DNA of 64,000 nucleotides from Hymenobacter swuensis DY53 (GCF_000576555.1 NZ_CP007145.1:744001-808000), one strand, 5' to 3'; counted from the stretch's first letter, positions 1-8,852 are shown. The notes: a model not told the origin generated them from the sequence alone. Numbers and translations: made by a program.

Positions 1-753
1 GCGGTACAGGGCGGGCTGTTTGCGCAGCCGGTGGAAATCAGTACTAATGAAGCCACGGCGGCCCGGGTGTGGGATGGTTTGCTGCGGTATTTGGATAAGG
101 AAGCGCGCACCCGGTTGTTTCACACGTTTCTGAGCGAGCAGCCCGACCGGGAACTGCTTATTTTCCGGTACACCGATCTGGCCATGCGTACCGGCCGCGA
201 CATCTCGGAGCATTACGCCGACGACAACGTACGCCGGGTGCAGCGCGTGGCTCAGCAGATGTACCGCGAAAAGCACCGCATGGAGGCCTTCGTGCGCTTC
301 GAGAAAACCCGAGACGGCCTGTTTCACGCCACCATTGAGCCCGATTTCGATGTGCTGCCGCTCATTGCCGCGCACTTCACCAAGCGCTACGCCGACCAGC
401 GCTGGCTAATCTACGACCAGCGCCGCCATTACGGACTCTACTATGACCTGCACCGCACCGACATTGTGCAGTTCGACAATGAGGCCGCGCCGCGCCGGCA
501 CGCGGGCGTGTCGGCCACGGTACTGGATGAGCGGGAACCCCTGTTTCAGGTGCTCTGGCAGGCCTATTTCGACCATGTGAACATTCCAGAGCGCAAAAAC
601 CTGAAGCTGCACCGCCGCCACATGCCGCTGCGCTACTGGAAGTATCTGAGCGAAAAACAGCCCCGCACTCAGCCCTTCCAACCCATCCAGAACAAGCGCC
701 CCGTGCAACCTGGTGGCCCCGCACTGGCGGCATCGCCCATCGAAAAGGAGTAG
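1..753 (+). CDS. DUF4130 / TIGR03915-type DNA-metabolism protein, 5' end missing
   Basis: The frame is open from base 1 and reads through the GTG at 31, so the true start lies outside the window; about 250 codons are visible. The sequence resembles the C-terminal part of the DUF4130 family (TIGR03915, probable DNA metabolism protein). Family-like stretches are RVWDGLLRYL near the visible start, the central HFTKRYADQRWLIYD, and the C-terminal LKLHRRHMPLRYWKYLSEK. The family is usually encoded beside a putative DNA modification/repair radical SAM protein (TIGR03916), which would be expected just upstream, off the window. Its biochemical role is not established. The last 30 residues are Pro/Gln-rich and probably disordered. 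Confidence 0.8.
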   Translation, partial: AVQGGLFAQPVEISTNEATAARVWDGLLRYLDKEARTRLFHTFLSEQPDRELLIFRYTDLAMRTGRDISEHYADDNVRRVQRVAQQMYREKHRMEAFVRFEKTRDGLFHATIEPDFDVLPLIAAHFTKRYADQRWLIYDQRRHYGLYYDLHRTDIVQFDNEAAPRRHAGVSATVLDEREPLFQVLWQAYFDHVNIPERKNLKLHRRHMPLRYWKYLSEKQPRTQPFQPIQNKRPVQPGGPALAASPIEKE

Positions 754-799
754 GAGGGAGGCGGGAAAGCCGTAATTTGCAGCCGTACCGTTTCCGCCT

Positions 800-917
800 G
801 TCATCCTGAGGGGAGTGAAGGGCTTTATTTCGCCTGAACAGTTTGTGCTTGAATGAAGTCATTTTAGCGCAAACCAAGCAAGCGGGATAAGGTCCTTCGC
901 CATATGTTCAGGATGAC
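800..917. repeat. Intergenic inverted repeat, GTCATCCTGAG family, copy 1
   Basis: The element is bounded by GTCATCCTGAG (800-810) and its near inverse TTCAGGATGAC ending at 917. The right side carries ATAAGGTCCTTCGC. The same boundary words and the AAGGTCCTT core recur at 24737-24823, so this is a dispersed element and not a local hairpin. It fills the gap between the DUF4130 gene and rfbD and ends 25 bases before the rfbD start. No coding capacity is seen. Confidence 0.75.
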
Positions 918-942
918 AGCTGGGACTTCTTCCGCTTATTCT

Positions 943-1800
943 ATGGGTTCAATTCTTGTTTTTGGTGGAGCCGGCCAGTTGGGTCAGTGCCTGCAACTGG
1001 TAGCGCAGCAGCGCAGCATCTCCAACATTGTGTTCCTGCCCGAGGAGCAGGCCAACATTCTCAACACCGACACGCTGCGGGGAGTTTTTGCCGAACACCA
1101 GCCGGCCTACATTATCAACTGTGCCGCCTACACGGCTGTGGATAAGGCCGAGGAAGAGGTGGACATAGCCCGCCGCGTAAACCGCGACGGGGTGGAAAAC
1201 CTGGCCCGCCTCTGCGGCGAGTTTGGCACCACGCTGCTACACGTTTCCACCGATTTCGTGTTTGCTGGCACCGGCAACGAGCCCCTGCTGGAAACCGACG
1301 CGGCCGAGCCCATCAGCGTGTATGGCCTCACCAAGCTGGAAGGCGAACAGGTGATTCCGCCGCATACCAGCCAGTATTTCATCCTGCGCACCAGCTGGCT
1401 GTACTCCGAGTATGCCGGCAACTTCGTGAAAACGATGCTGCGCTTCGGTAAGGAGCGGGAAGAAATGCGCGTCATCTGGGACCAGCTGGGCACCCCCACT
1501 TACGCTATTGATCTGGCCGGGGCCCTGCTCCACATCATCCAGACCGGCAGCACCGCCTACGGCATCTACCACTACAGCAACGAGGGCGTGACGTCTTGGT
1601 ACGATTTCGCGGTGGCTATTTTCGAGCTGGGCGGCCTGCCCACCCGCACCGTACCCATCCGCACCGCCGAGTACCCCACCAAAGCCACCCGCCCGACCTT
1701 CTCGGTGATGGATAAAACCAAGGCAAAAACTGCCCTGGGCCTTGCCATTCCGCACTGGCGCGAGAGTTTGAAGGTGTGTATGGGGCGGTTGGCGGAGTAA
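943..1800 (+). CDS. rfbD: dTDP-4-dehydrorhamnose reductase (RmlD/RfbD)
   Basis: This extended short-chain dehydrogenase should reduce dTDP-4-keto-L-rhamnose to dTDP-L-rhamnose with NAD(P)H in the cytoplasm. The ATG at 943 (285 residues) puts the Rossmann glycine motif GGAGQLG at residues 8-14. A start at 904 would add 13 residues encoded by the flanking repeat, so it is not preferred. STD (102-104) and YGLTK (Tyr127, Lys131) give the catalytic Ser/Thr-Tyr-Lys set. Length matches the family. The usual partners rfbA, rfbB and rfbC are not adjacent, so this is a detached copy or the pathway genes lie elsewhere. A related NDP-sugar reductase activity cannot be excluded. Confidence 0.88.
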   Translation: MGSILVFGGAGQLGQCLQLVAQQRSISNIVFLPEEQANILNTDTLRGVFAEHQPAYIINCAAYTAVDKAEEEVDIARRVNRDGVENLARLCGEFGTTLLHVSTDFVFAGTGNEPLLETDAAEPISVYGLTKLEGEQVIPPHTSQYFILRTSWLYSEYAGNFVKTMLRFGKEREEMRVIWDQLGTPTYAIDLAGALLHIIQTGSTAYGIYHYSNEGVTSWYDFAVAIFELGGLPTRTVPIRTAEYPTKATRPTFSVMDKTKAKTALGLAIPHWRESLKVCMGRLAE

Positions 1801-1873
1801 AGCTAGGCTATAATGCCTATCACATTTGATAGTGCATTTTTATGATTAGGGCAATTATGTTATCGAGGCTTAT

Positions 1874-2476
1874 ATGAAATGGAAGCGCACCCGGATTCGT
1901 GGTTTAAGACGCCACTTCCGAAACTTGCGGCAGCGAGCTAAGAAGCCAAGCGAAATGGGGCTAGGAAGTTTGGAATGGCTCACACGCTTTCAACAAACCT
2001 ATCACAAAGTAATTGCTGACCCCTGGGCCAACTGTAATAAAGTGCCCCAGAAGCCGGAGTTCCGCGCCCTTTGGGTAAAGCGTTTCTTATGCACCTTCCC
2101 TTATTGGCAAGCGCAGTTAAGGAGAAGGTATTCTGATTTCTACTTAGCTATTTGGTTGTACGAGCCAACTGCTGAAGACTTCTGTGAATCTCGACTCATG
2201 GTTGCCGTGAATGAGCGTACGCTATTTTATGAAAACTACTTTGTTGCAGCAGAAGACATTCCGTTACCCGCAGAATACTTAGCCCTACCTGGAATTGAAA
2301 CGCTCAACTGGCAAGCGTATCCTCGATTGGGGTCATTCTCTCCTGAAGAATTTGAGGAGGCGGCTACTTGGGTAGCTAATAAGCCCTATCATCTAAGTGT
2401 GACGGAGCAAGGCGAATCCTGCATCATCGTGCATTTCGGCTGGCATTGGGTCGGTCAAGCACATAAGCACCAATAA
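1874..2476 (+). CDS. Hypothetical protein, low-GC orphan
   Basis: The 200-residue protein is not recognised. The first 30 residues are very basic (about ten Arg/Lys), followed by a mixed alpha/beta-looking body rich in aromatic residues, with no signal peptide or membrane segment. Two lines of the gene counted by eye are about 38% and 43% GC, well below the neighbouring genes, which suggests recent transfer or relaxed codon use. The ATG at 1874 gives a plausible start after an AT-rich leader. It stands alone between rfbD and a convergent transporter gene. Confidence 0.6.
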   Translation: MKWKRTRIRGLRRHFRNLRQRAKKPSEMGLGSLEWLTRFQQTYHKVIADPWANCNKVPQKPEFRALWVKRFLCTFPYWQAQLRRRYSDFYLAIWLYEPTAEDFCESRLMVAVNERTLFYENYFVAAEDIPLPAEYLALPGIETLNWQAYPRLGSFSPEEFEEAATWVANKPYHLSVTEQGESCIIVHFGWHWVGQAHKHQ

Positions 2477-2504
2477 GTAGCTACCTCACTGAGTATGCTG
2501 CTTA

Positions 2505-3740
2505 TCATTTGATAGGAGGTTTTTTTACTGTTTCACTTCGCCCATAAAACCGATTCGCCAGATACGCCAGCACCACCAGCGCCAGGCCCACGGAGCAGAC
2601 GCCCATCCACTGAAAATGGTCCCAGGCGAGGCCGCCGAGGAAGGAGCCGGCGGAGGCCCCGATAAAACAGGCCGTCATGTACACGGTGTTGAGGCGGCTG
2701 CGGGCTTCGGGGCGGAGGCTGAAAATGCGCGTCTGGTTGGAAATATGGGTCATCTGCTGGCCCACATCCAGCACCACTACGCCGGCAATGAGCCCCAGCA
2801 GGTAAGTGCCGCCGAAGCCCAGCAGCACGTAAGCCCCCAGAAACAGCAGAATCCCGAGGTTCAGGGCGTAATCGGCTCCTTTGCGGTCGGCTGATTTGCC
2901 GGCGAAGGACGCGGCGAAGGCCCCGGTAGCCCCGATGAGTCCGAACAAACCGGCCACTTCGGCTCCGTAACGGTAGGCCGGGCTTTCCAGGAAGAACACC
3001 AGCGTGGTCCAGAACGCGCTGAAGCCCCCGAACATGCACGCGCCCACCAGAGCCGAGCGGCGTAGCACCGGCAGTTCCCGCACCAGCGTGCCCAGGGAGC
3101 GAAGCAGACTGCCATAGCTGCCCGCGTACTGCGGCTGGTTGCGCGGCAGCATCCGGGCCAGCACGGCGGTGAGTGCCACCATCACACCCGCACCCACCCA
3201 GAACATGGTGCGCCACCCGAAATGCGCCCCCACGTAGCCACTGATGGTGCGGGAGAGGAGCACACCAATCAGCAAGCCGCTCATTACCCGGCCCACTACC
3301 CGCCCCCGCTCTTCGTCGGCGGCCAGGGAGGCGGCCATGGGAATGAGCAGCTGCGGCACCGCCGAAAACAGTCCGATAAGCAGACTGGCCGCCGCCAGCA
3401 TCCCGAACGAAGGGGCCAGCGCGGCTACGGCCATGCAGGCGGCCGAGCACAGCAGCAGCCCCAGCGTCAGGCTTTTTCTCTCCCGTTTGTCGCCCAGCGG
3501 CACCACCAACAGCAGGCCCAGGGTGTAGCCAACCTGTGTAATAGTAGCCACCAGGCTCGCACGGCTTTCCGACAGCCCAAACGTGCGCCCGATTTCGGCC
3601 AGCAGCGGCTGGTTGTAGTAGATGTTGGCCACTACCAGGCCACAGGTCACGGCCATTAGCCACACCAGCCTGGGAGCCATGCGGGCCGGTACTTTTGGCG
3701 CCGCTACCACTGGCTGCGCCCCTCCACTCAGGTCTGTCAT
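2505..3740 (-). CDS. MFS transporter (drug-efflux-like, 12 TM)
   Basis: The product is a 411-residue major facilitator superfamily permease of the inner membrane, likely a proton-driven exporter. It has about twelve hydrophobic segments. The first contains NIYYNQPLL, common in this MFS branch, and the loop between helices 2 and 3 has the signature GDKRERK. A second Arg-rich loop (SADRKGAD) marks the C-terminal half. The ATG at 3740 is preferred over the longer upstream frame because the extra residues would overlap a GC-rich leader. The substrate cannot be read from the sequence. The gene converges on the orphan at 1874 and stands alone. Confidence 0.85.
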   Translation of the reverse strand: MTDLSGGAQPVVAAPKVPARMAPRLVWLMAVTCGLVVANIYYNQPLLAEIGRTFGLSESRASLVATITQVGYTLGLLLVVPLGDKRERKSLTLGLLLCSAACMAVAALAPSFGMLAAASLLIGLFSAVPQLLIPMAASLAADEERGRVVGRVMSGLLIGVLLSRTISGYVGAHFGWRTMFWVGAGVMVALTAVLARMLPRNQPQYAGSYGSLLRSLGTLVRELPVLRRSALVGACMFGGFSAFWTTLVFFLESPAYRYGAEVAGLFGLIGATGAFAASFAGKSADRKGADYALNLGILLFLGAYVLLGFGGTYLLGLIAGVVVLDVGQQMTHISNQTRIFSLRPEARSRLNTVYMTACFIGASAGSFLGGLAWDHFQWMGVCSVGLALVVLAYLANRFYGRSETVKKPPIK

Positions 3741-3824
3741 GCAAGCAAAAGCCGCCGGACAAATCGTGCGGCGGCATAAGTACGAACAGCAGAAACCGAT
3801 AAACACGCCGGAAGGTTACGGCGG

Positions 3825-3844
3825 GAGTGAGTGAGTGAGTGAGT
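3825..3844. repeat. Tetranucleotide tandem repeat (GAGT)x5
   Basis: Five perfect GAGT units lie about 85 bases upstream of the MFS transporter start. Slippage here could change promoter spacing; this is an inference from position only. Confidence 0.7.
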
Positions 3845-3853
3845 TGCAAGCAG

Positions 3854-3996
3854 CGCGAAGCAATCCTTCCTCTCCAAAGTGATAGACCTCGAAGAAACAG
3901 AAAGCCTCTGACGGCCATGTTGGTATCAGAGGCTTTTTGCAGGGTTACTGTTTGCGCTTCGAAAAGGAAGGATTGCTTCGCGTTGCTCGCAATGAC
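3854..3996. repeat. Intergenic inverted repeat, GTCATTGCGAG / GAAGCAATC family, copy 1
   Basis: Perfect 17-base arms CGCGAAGCAATCCTTCC (3854-3870) and GGAAGGATTGCTTCGCG (3966-3982) are followed by GTTGCTCGCAATGAC. The element encloses a terminator hairpin (3901-3936). A related element, GATTGCTTCGTCG with CTCGCAATGACA, lies at 62997-63163, so the unit is dispersed. Confidence 0.75.
3901..3936 (-). terminator. Rho-independent-type terminator inside a repeat
   Basis: AAAGCCTCTGA (3901-3911) pairs with TCAGAGGCTTT (3926-3936), with A/T tracts on both sides. It lies downstream of the AraC regulator gene, which ends at 4011 on the minus strand, and could stop its transcript. Confidence 0.65.
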
Positions 3997-4010
3997 AGCC
4001 GTTCATGCTC

Positions 4011-4931
4011 TCACCCCAGTAACTGGCGCTTGTACATGCCGGGCGTCACGCCTTCGTACTGCTTGAAGAGCTTCTGGAAATAGGCCGTATTGTTGAAGCC
4101 GGCCCGGAAGCAGACGTCGGCTACTTTACTCAAGGGGTTGCGCAACAGGCGCTTGGCCTCGGCTATGCGCTCCTGAATGATGAATTCCACCGGCGTGAGG
4201 CCCAGCTCGCGCTTAAACACGCGGAAGAAAGTGGCCTTGCTCATGCAGGCCAGCTCCGAGAGCTTCTCCACGGTAATCTGCTCCGTGAGGTGCTGCTTGA
4301 TGTACTGCACCACCGCCGCAAACCGGTGGGAGGTGGCGTGCTGCTGGTAGTTATGAAACAGCAGCTGCCGGGCCTGGGTCTGCATCAGGCGCACCAGCAT
4401 TTCCTGAATGGTGAAGCCTGCCAGTACATCCTTTACCCGGCCCGTGTCGCGGGAAAGCTGCACCAAGCGCTCCAGGGTACTGGTGAGTTCGGGCGTGTTC
4501 TGGAAGTGGGCGTGGTCCAGGGTATCAAGGTGCCAGGGGAGGTGAGCTTCGGAACGGGGCTGCTCCTCATTCAGCAAATCCACGGTTTGGCGGATGGTAT
4601 CGGTGGGGATGGCCACGGCCAAACACTGGGTGGGGTGCTGCTCATCGGCCTCAGGGAAGTCGATAACCATCGTTTCGTTTTCGCCCACAATCACCGACTC
4701 GCCGGGTAGGTACTCAAAGGCGGGCTGGCCGGGCAAGTGCATCACCTTTTTGCCGCGCAGCATGGTGGTAAGCACCACGTGGCCCATGTTCAGGGGCACC
4801 TGGTGGGCCGTCTGGTGGGTTTCAAACACGTTCAGCTCGAAGGCATCCAGCGCGTACACCGTGCGGTTTTCGACCAGTGTGGTCAGCTGTTGGGGCGGGC
4901 GCAGGGCGACGGGAGCGGGCAGATGCGGCAT
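4011..4931 (-). CDS. AraC-family transcriptional regulator, divergent from aldehyde dehydrogenase
   Basis: This 306-residue DNA-binding regulator has an N-terminal AraC_N-like sensor domain (roughly residues 20-190) and a C-terminal double helix-turn-helix (about 205-305). The second domain contains LSELACMSKATFFRVFKRE and the signature GFNNTAYFQKLFKQYEGVTP, ending in the usual Y-R motif. It is transcribed away from the aldehyde dehydrogenase at 5206 across a 274-base gap, the standard layout for a pathway-specific activator. Its target is therefore probably the dehydrogenase-DUF779 operon, by inference from position. The inducer may be an aldehyde or alcohol. Confidence 0.87.
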   Translation of the reverse strand: MPHLPAPVALRPPQQLTTLVENRTVYALDAFELNVFETHQTAHQVPLNMGHVVLTTMLRGKKVMHLPGQPAFEYLPGESVIVGENETMVIDFPEADEQHPTQCLAVAIPTDTIRQTVDLLNEEQPRSEAHLPWHLDTLDHAHFQNTPELTSTLERLVQLSRDTGRVKDVLAGFTIQEMLVRLMQTQARQLLFHNYQQHATSHRFAAVVQYIKQHLTEQITVEKLSELACMSKATFFRVFKRELGLTPVEFIIQERIAEAKRLLRNPLSKVADVCFRAGFNNTAYFQKLFKQYEGVTPGMYKRQLLG

Positions 4932-5205
4932 AAGCTAGGAAGGCATATGGCGCCGGTGCCCGCAAGGGCCCCGACGGGTGGGAGAAACAGCTAAAGCTAA
5001 AAACCGGCGGAGCAAAACTCAACCTCCGGCCCACTTGGTAACCTTTCTACAACCCGCTGAGTCAGGGGAGAGTTGCAGAATGAGGTGAGTGAGTGCTTAC
5101 ATTTTGCGAGAATAGGTGGCTTTTATTGCGACGATAAGATACCTGTTTCGCCGTAATCGGCCCTTAGCTTGGAGTATTGAATTAACCCACCAATTCTACT
5201 CCCGA

Positions 5206-6732
5206 ATGGAAACGCTCGAAAAACCCACCACGCTCGTTGAACGCCCCAAATTCAAATCCCACTACGATAACTTCATCGGGGGCAAGTGGGTAGCCCCGGT
5301 GAAAGGGCAGTATTTCGAGAATATTTCGCCCATCGACGGGCAGGCGTTCTGCAAAGTAGCCCGTAGCTCGAAGGAGGATATTGACCTGGCCCTCGACGCG
5401 GCCCACGAAGCCTTTAAAACCTGGAAAAAAACCTCGGCCACGGAGCGCAGCAATATGCTGCTTAAAATTGCCGACATCATCGAGCAAAACCTCCCGCACC
5501 TGGCCGCTGTGGAGTGCGTGGAAAACGGCAAGCCCATCCGCGAAACCACCCTGGCCGATTTGCCGCTGTGCGTGGACCATTTTCGCTACTTCGCCAGCGT
5601 CATCCGGGCCGAGGAAGGCTCCGCCACTGAGCTGAACGCCACCACCTTGTCGCTCAATATTCAGGAGCCGCTGGGCGTGGTGGGCCAGATTATTCCCTGG
5701 AACTTCCCGCTGCTGATGGCTACCTGGAAGCTGGCCCCGGCCCTGGCTGCCGGCTGCTGCGTGGTGATGAAGCCCGCCGAGCAGACGCCTGCTTCTATTA
5801 TGGTACTGATGGAGCTGATTCAGGACGTGCTGCCCGGGGGCGTGCTCAACGTGGTGAATGGCTTCGGGCTAGAAGCCGGCAAGCCGCTGGCCTCGTCGCC
5901 GCGCATTCAGAAGGCGTCCTTCACTGGCGAAACCACCACAGGCCGCCTGATCATGCAGTACGCCGCCGAAAACCTGATTCCGGTGACGATGGAGCTGGGC
6001 GGCAAGTCGCCGAACATCTTCTTCAAATCGGTGATGGATGCCGACGACGACTTCCTCGACAAGGCCCTGGAAGGCGCGGCCATGTTTGCCCTAAATCAGG
6101 GCGAAATCTGCACCTGTCCCTCGCGCATGCTGGTGCAGGAGGATATCTATGATGAGTTCATTGAGCGGGTAATTGCCCGGGTGAAGGCCATTAAGCTGGG
6201 CAACCCGCTGGATATGGAAACCATGATGGGCGCTCAGGCCAGCAACGACCAGTTCGAGAAAATCCTGAGCTACCTGGAAATAGGGAAGGCCGAAGGGGCG
6301 GAGGTGCTGTGCGGCGGCGAGGCTTACTCGCAGCAGGATGGGGCTCTGGCCGAGGGCTACTACATCCAGCCGACCATTTTCCGGGGGCACAACAAAATGC
6401 GCATCTTCCAAGAGGAAATCTTCGGGCCGGTGCTGTCGGTGACCACCTTCAAAACGGTGGAGGAAGCCCTGGAAATTGCCAACGACACGCTCTATGGCCT
6501 TGGCGCCGGCGTCTGGACCCGCGACGCGCACGAGCTGTATGAGGTGCCCCGCGCCATTCAGGCTGGCCGCGTGTGGGTGAACTGCTACCACGACTACCCC
6601 GCCGGGGCGCCCTTTGGTGGCTACAAAGCATCCGGTTTCGGCCGCGAGAACCACAAGATGATGCTGAGCCACTACCGCCAGAACAAGAACATGCTCATCA
6701 GCTACAGCCAGCAGAAACTGGGTTTCTTTTAG
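5206..6732 (+). CDS. NAD(P)-dependent aldehyde dehydrogenase, AldB/ExaC/AcoD type
   Basis: The enzyme oxidises acetaldehyde-like aldehydes to carboxylic acids in the cytoplasm. The ATG at 5206 gives 508 residues and an N-terminus ([18 protein letters not shown]) that fits the family; the longer frame from 5116 adds unrelated residues. IIPWNFPLL and MELGGKSPN carry the cofactor and Glu263 motifs. The catalytic cysteine is Cys302 in [11 protein letters not shown], whose ExCxC context is typical of AldB/ExaC. The C-terminus ends YSQQKLGFF, close to the E. coli AldB ending as recalled. A small exported protein and DUF779 follow on the same strand, and an AraC regulator is divergent. Confidence 0.92.
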   Translation: METLEKPTTLVERPKFKSHYDNFIGGKWVAPVKGQYFENISPIDGQAFCKVARSSKEDIDLALDAAHEAFKTWKKTSATERSNMLLKIADIIEQNLPHLAAVECVENGKPIRETTLADLPLCVDHFRYFASVIRAEEGSATELNATTLSLNIQEPLGVVGQIIPWNFPLLMATWKLAPALAAGCCVVMKPAEQTPASIMVLMELIQDVLPGGVLNVVNGFGLEAGKPLASSPRIQKASFTGETTTGRLIMQYAAENLIPVTMELGGKSPNIFFKSVMDADDDFLDKALEGAAMFALNQGEICTCPSRMLVQEDIYDEFIERVIARVKAIKLGNPLDMETMMGAQASNDQFEKILSYLEIGKAEGAEVLCGGEAYSQQDGALAEGYYIQPTIFRGHNKMRIFQEEIFGPVLSVTTFKTVEEALEIANDTLYGLGAGVWTRDAHELYEVPRAIQAGRVWVNCYHDYPAGAPFGGYKASGFGRENHKMMLSHYRQNKNMLISYSQQKLGFF

Positions 6733-6877
6733 TAGATACGTGAAGGAGGCAGATGGTGAGTTGCGGTTCCGCTGGCCCGAGTTGTGCCGCCGGAAAAGCA
6801 GCTCACCATTTGCTGTTTCGCGCAACCTCGGTTAGCCGGCGTATATCTCTGGAATGGTCGGTTATCATGCTGTCGAT

Positions 6878-7255
6878 ATGGGAATTACAACGTTGTTGCG
6901 TTGCTTACTGCCGGGGTTGATGCTTGCCGTCGGGGCCAATGCGGCTTCGGCTCAGAAGCTTCCGCTGCCCGGCCACAAAAACCCCGACTGGACGCTGCTC
7001 AAAACGGAGCCTTTATACAGCAGCCCCGACGCCGCGCCTAATCAGCCCCAGCCGGTGCCCATGCCCAACATTGACGCCCGTGGCGGCATGAAGGACAGCA
7101 GCGGCCAGTGGATCATCTATTACGACCCGCTCCGCAACGTGCGCTACAATATGGCCGACCTGAAAAAGAACCGCTTGCGGGTGCAGGACCTTCGCACGGG
7201 CATCGTGTACACCTACGCACCTAAGAAAGGAGCCTCCCCCAAACCATTGCACTAA
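6878..7255 (+). CDS. Small exported hypothetical protein
   Basis: The 125-residue product has a signal peptide (hydrophobic LLRCLLPGLMLAVGANAASA, then QKL), so it should be exported to the periplasm or outer surface. The mature part is short, Pro-rich at first, then carries WIIYYDPLRNVRYNMADLKK and a C-terminal basic tail. No family is recognised. An alternative ATG at 6854 adds eight residues. It lies between the aldehyde dehydrogenase and DUF779 genes on the same strand, a place usually occupied by nothing in AldB-DUF779 pairs; a role in the pathway is not shown. Confidence 0.65.
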   Translation: MGITTLLRCLLPGLMLAVGANAASAQKLPLPGHKNPDWTLLKTEPLYSSPDAAPNQPQPVPMPNIDARGGMKDSSGQWIIYYDPLRNVRYNMADLKKNRLRVQDLRTGIVYTYAPKKGASPKPLH

Positions 7256-7294
7256 CCGGTTCCGTCAGTTACTGCCCTGAACCTTCTCCCGCCC

Positions 7295-7702
7295 ATGTCC
7301 ACTGAACTTACTGCCCGCGTGCTGGTCACGCCCGCCGCCGAGGCCACCATCGACCTGCTGCGCGACGAGCACGGCCCGCTCATGTTTCACCAGAGCGGCG
7401 GCTGCTGCGACGGTTCCTCGCCCATGTGCTTCGCCAAAGGCGAATTCCGGGTGGGTAGTAACGATGTGTGGCTGGGCCGCATTTACGGCTGCGACTTTTT
7501 CATGAGTGCCTCGCAATTTGCCTACTGGAAACACACCCAGCTTACCGTAGACGTGGTGAAGGGTCGGGGAGCCAGCTTCTCGCTGGAAATCCCGCTGGGC
7601 GTCCGGTTTCTCATTCGGTCCCGGCTGTTCACCAAGGAAGAGGAAGAAAATATGGCCCCGGTGTATGATGGGGAGGAATACCCGCAAGCCACTGAGGCCT
7701 GA
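7295..7702 (+). CDS. DUF779 family protein, aldehyde dehydrogenase partner
   Basis: The 135-residue cytoplasmic protein matches DUF779, a small family found almost always next to AldB/AcoD-type aldehyde dehydrogenases. Its hallmark is the Cys-rich QSGGCCDGSSPMC followed by IYGCDFFMS and a hydrophobic strand pattern ending in EIPLGVRFLIRSRLF. The conserved cysteines suggest metal or redox chemistry, but no activity is established for the family as far as I know. It follows the dehydrogenase by 560 bases and ends before a perfect palindromic terminator. Confidence 0.88.
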   Translation: MSTELTARVLVTPAAEATIDLLRDEHGPLMFHQSGGCCDGSSPMCFAKGEFRVGSNDVWLGRIYGCDFFMSASQFAYWKHTQLTVDVVKGRGASFSLEIPLGVRFLIRSRLFTKEEEENMAPVYDGEEYPQATEA

Positions 7703-7712
7703 AACGACTCAA

Positions 7713-7757
7713 ACGCACAACGTCCCCGGCAACCAGGTTGCCGGGGACGTTGTGCGT
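7713..7757. terminator. Bidirectional terminator, perfect palindrome
   Basis: Two perfectly complementary 22-base arms (7713-7734 and 7736-7757) flank a single central A. It sits between the convergent DUF779 gene and the lipoprotein gene ending at 7777, and should serve both. T-runs are weak, so a boundary or hairpin role is also possible. Confidence 0.75.
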
Positions 7758-7776
7758 ATAGAGAGGATGGCCGGAG

Positions 7777-8241
7777 CTACTTCACTTTCACGGGCAGGCC
7801 TTCGAGTTGCACATAGCTGAGCTTCCAGGCATTTTTCTTGTTTTTCTTCCAGAGCAGGATGAAGTTTCCCTCTCCTTCGCCGGTTGGCTGACCGGGGCCT
7901 TCGGGTACTACCTCCGTGGAGAACGTGCCGGCTTCGTAAGCCGTGCTGGCATCGGTACCGGAAGAGGTAGAGTACAGCTTCAGGTCGGCAATGGTGCCCA
8001 TGGTGGCGCGTACCCACTTATCGGCTACTTCCGATTTGCCATTGAAGCGCGTGGCGCCCTGGGCGTACTGCACATCATCAGCCAGCAGCGTATCCAGCTG
8101 GGCAGTATTTTTTGCATTCCAGGCACCAATGAACTGCTGGTTAAGCGTTTTCACGTCAACAGCGGCAGCCTCATCGGCTTTGGGTGCGGAGCAGGAAGCC
8201 AGTAGCGTACCGGCGAGCAGAAAACCAAAAATGGGTTTCAT
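7777..8241 (-). CDS. SnoaL/DUF4440-like lipoprotein
   Basis: The 154-residue protein has a lipoprotein signal (LLAGTLLASC, lipidated Cys at about residue 17) and then an NTF2-like pattern: LNQQFIGAWNAKNTAQLDTLLADDVQYAQGA, a glycine-rich middle and a final paired strand set (FILLWKKNKKNAWKLSYVQLEG). This is the DUF4440/SnoaL cone fold, a pocket domain whose ligand is unknown here. It should be anchored in a membrane facing the periplasm. It stands alone between two hairpins. Confidence 0.75.
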   Translation of the reverse strand: MKPIFGFLLAGTLLASCSAPKADEAAAVDVKTLNQQFIGAWNAKNTAQLDTLLADDVQYAQGATRFNGKSEVADKWVRATMGTIADLKLYSTSSGTDASTAYEAGTFSTEVVPEGPGQPTGEGEGNFILLWKKNKKNAWKLSYVQLEGLPVKVK

Positions 8242-8288
8242 GGAAACAAGAGTTAGGTGGAGGCTGAACGGGAGAAAGTAAGGAACAA

Positions 8289-8316
8289 AAAGCCCAGGCC
8301 CGGAGGCCTGGGCTTT
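8289..8316 (-). terminator. Rho-independent terminator
   Basis: AAAGCCCAGGCC (8289-8300) and GGCCTGGGCTTT (8305-8316) form a 12-base-pair stem with a four-base loop. On the minus strand it is followed by TTTTTGTTCC. It lies directly downstream of the glycine-zipper gene. Confidence 0.85.
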
Positions 8317-8339
8317 GAAGCTAAGCGAAACGAATCGGA

Positions 8340-8852
8340 CTACCAGCTTTTCCGACGCACTTCCGAGGTCGGATAGGCTTCGTCGCGGGCACCGTAAGCG
8401 GTATTAGGCAAATAGGCTGAGCTCATGGCTAAAGTAGCCGGCGCAGCGCCGGGAGCCGAGAAGCTGCTCATCATGGCCGGAGCAGCCGGGGCGGCGGCTA
8501 CCGAGGCGGCGCGGGCAGCGGCCTGGCTGCGGCCTTGGGCAATACCGGAGCGGTAAGCGGCAGCACGACGAGCTTCGGCCTGACGGGCGGCAGCTACGCG
8601 GGCCGCTTCGGCGCGACGCTTGTTATCGGCGTTGCGGCCCACCGAATACCCAATAACTCCACCAGCAGCACCCCCTACGGCACCACCTACTACGCGGTTC
8701 TTTTTGTTGATGAGGGCACCGGCAGCGGCACCACCCAAACCACCAATAATGGCCCCTTTGGCACTGGAGCTAACCTTGCGGTCCTGAGCAAAGCTGCTGG
8801 CAATGGTGGTAAAGAACATCACAAGAGCGAGAAGCAAACTTACCTTTTTCAT
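8340..8852 (-). CDS. Glycine-zipper (YMGG-like) exported protein
   Basis: The 170-residue protein has a signal peptide (cleavage near SFAQ) and then an alternating Gly/Ala zipper, GAIIGGLGGAAAGALI and GGAVGGAAGGVIGYSVG, characteristic of glycine-zipper envelope proteins that insert in or lie against membranes. After it comes an Arg/Ala-rich helix (NADNKRRAEAARVAAARQ) and an Ala/Pro-rich low-complexity tail. The function is unknown. It is a single-gene unit with its own terminator. Confidence 0.75.
   Translation of the reverse strand: MKKVSLLLALVMFFTTIASSFAQDRKVSSSAKGAIIGGLGGAAAGALINKKNRVVGGAVGGAAGGVIGYSVGRNADNKRRAEAARVAAARQAEARRAAAYRSGIAQGRSQAAARAASVAAAPAAPAMMSSFSAPGAAPATLAMSSAYLPNTAYGARDEAYPTSEVRRKSW

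Noticed and set aside
2533..3918. 461-codon frame overlapping the MFS gene on the same strand
   Set aside because: It is a different frame of the transporter gene; the translation is Arg/Gly/Pro-rich and lacks membrane helices.
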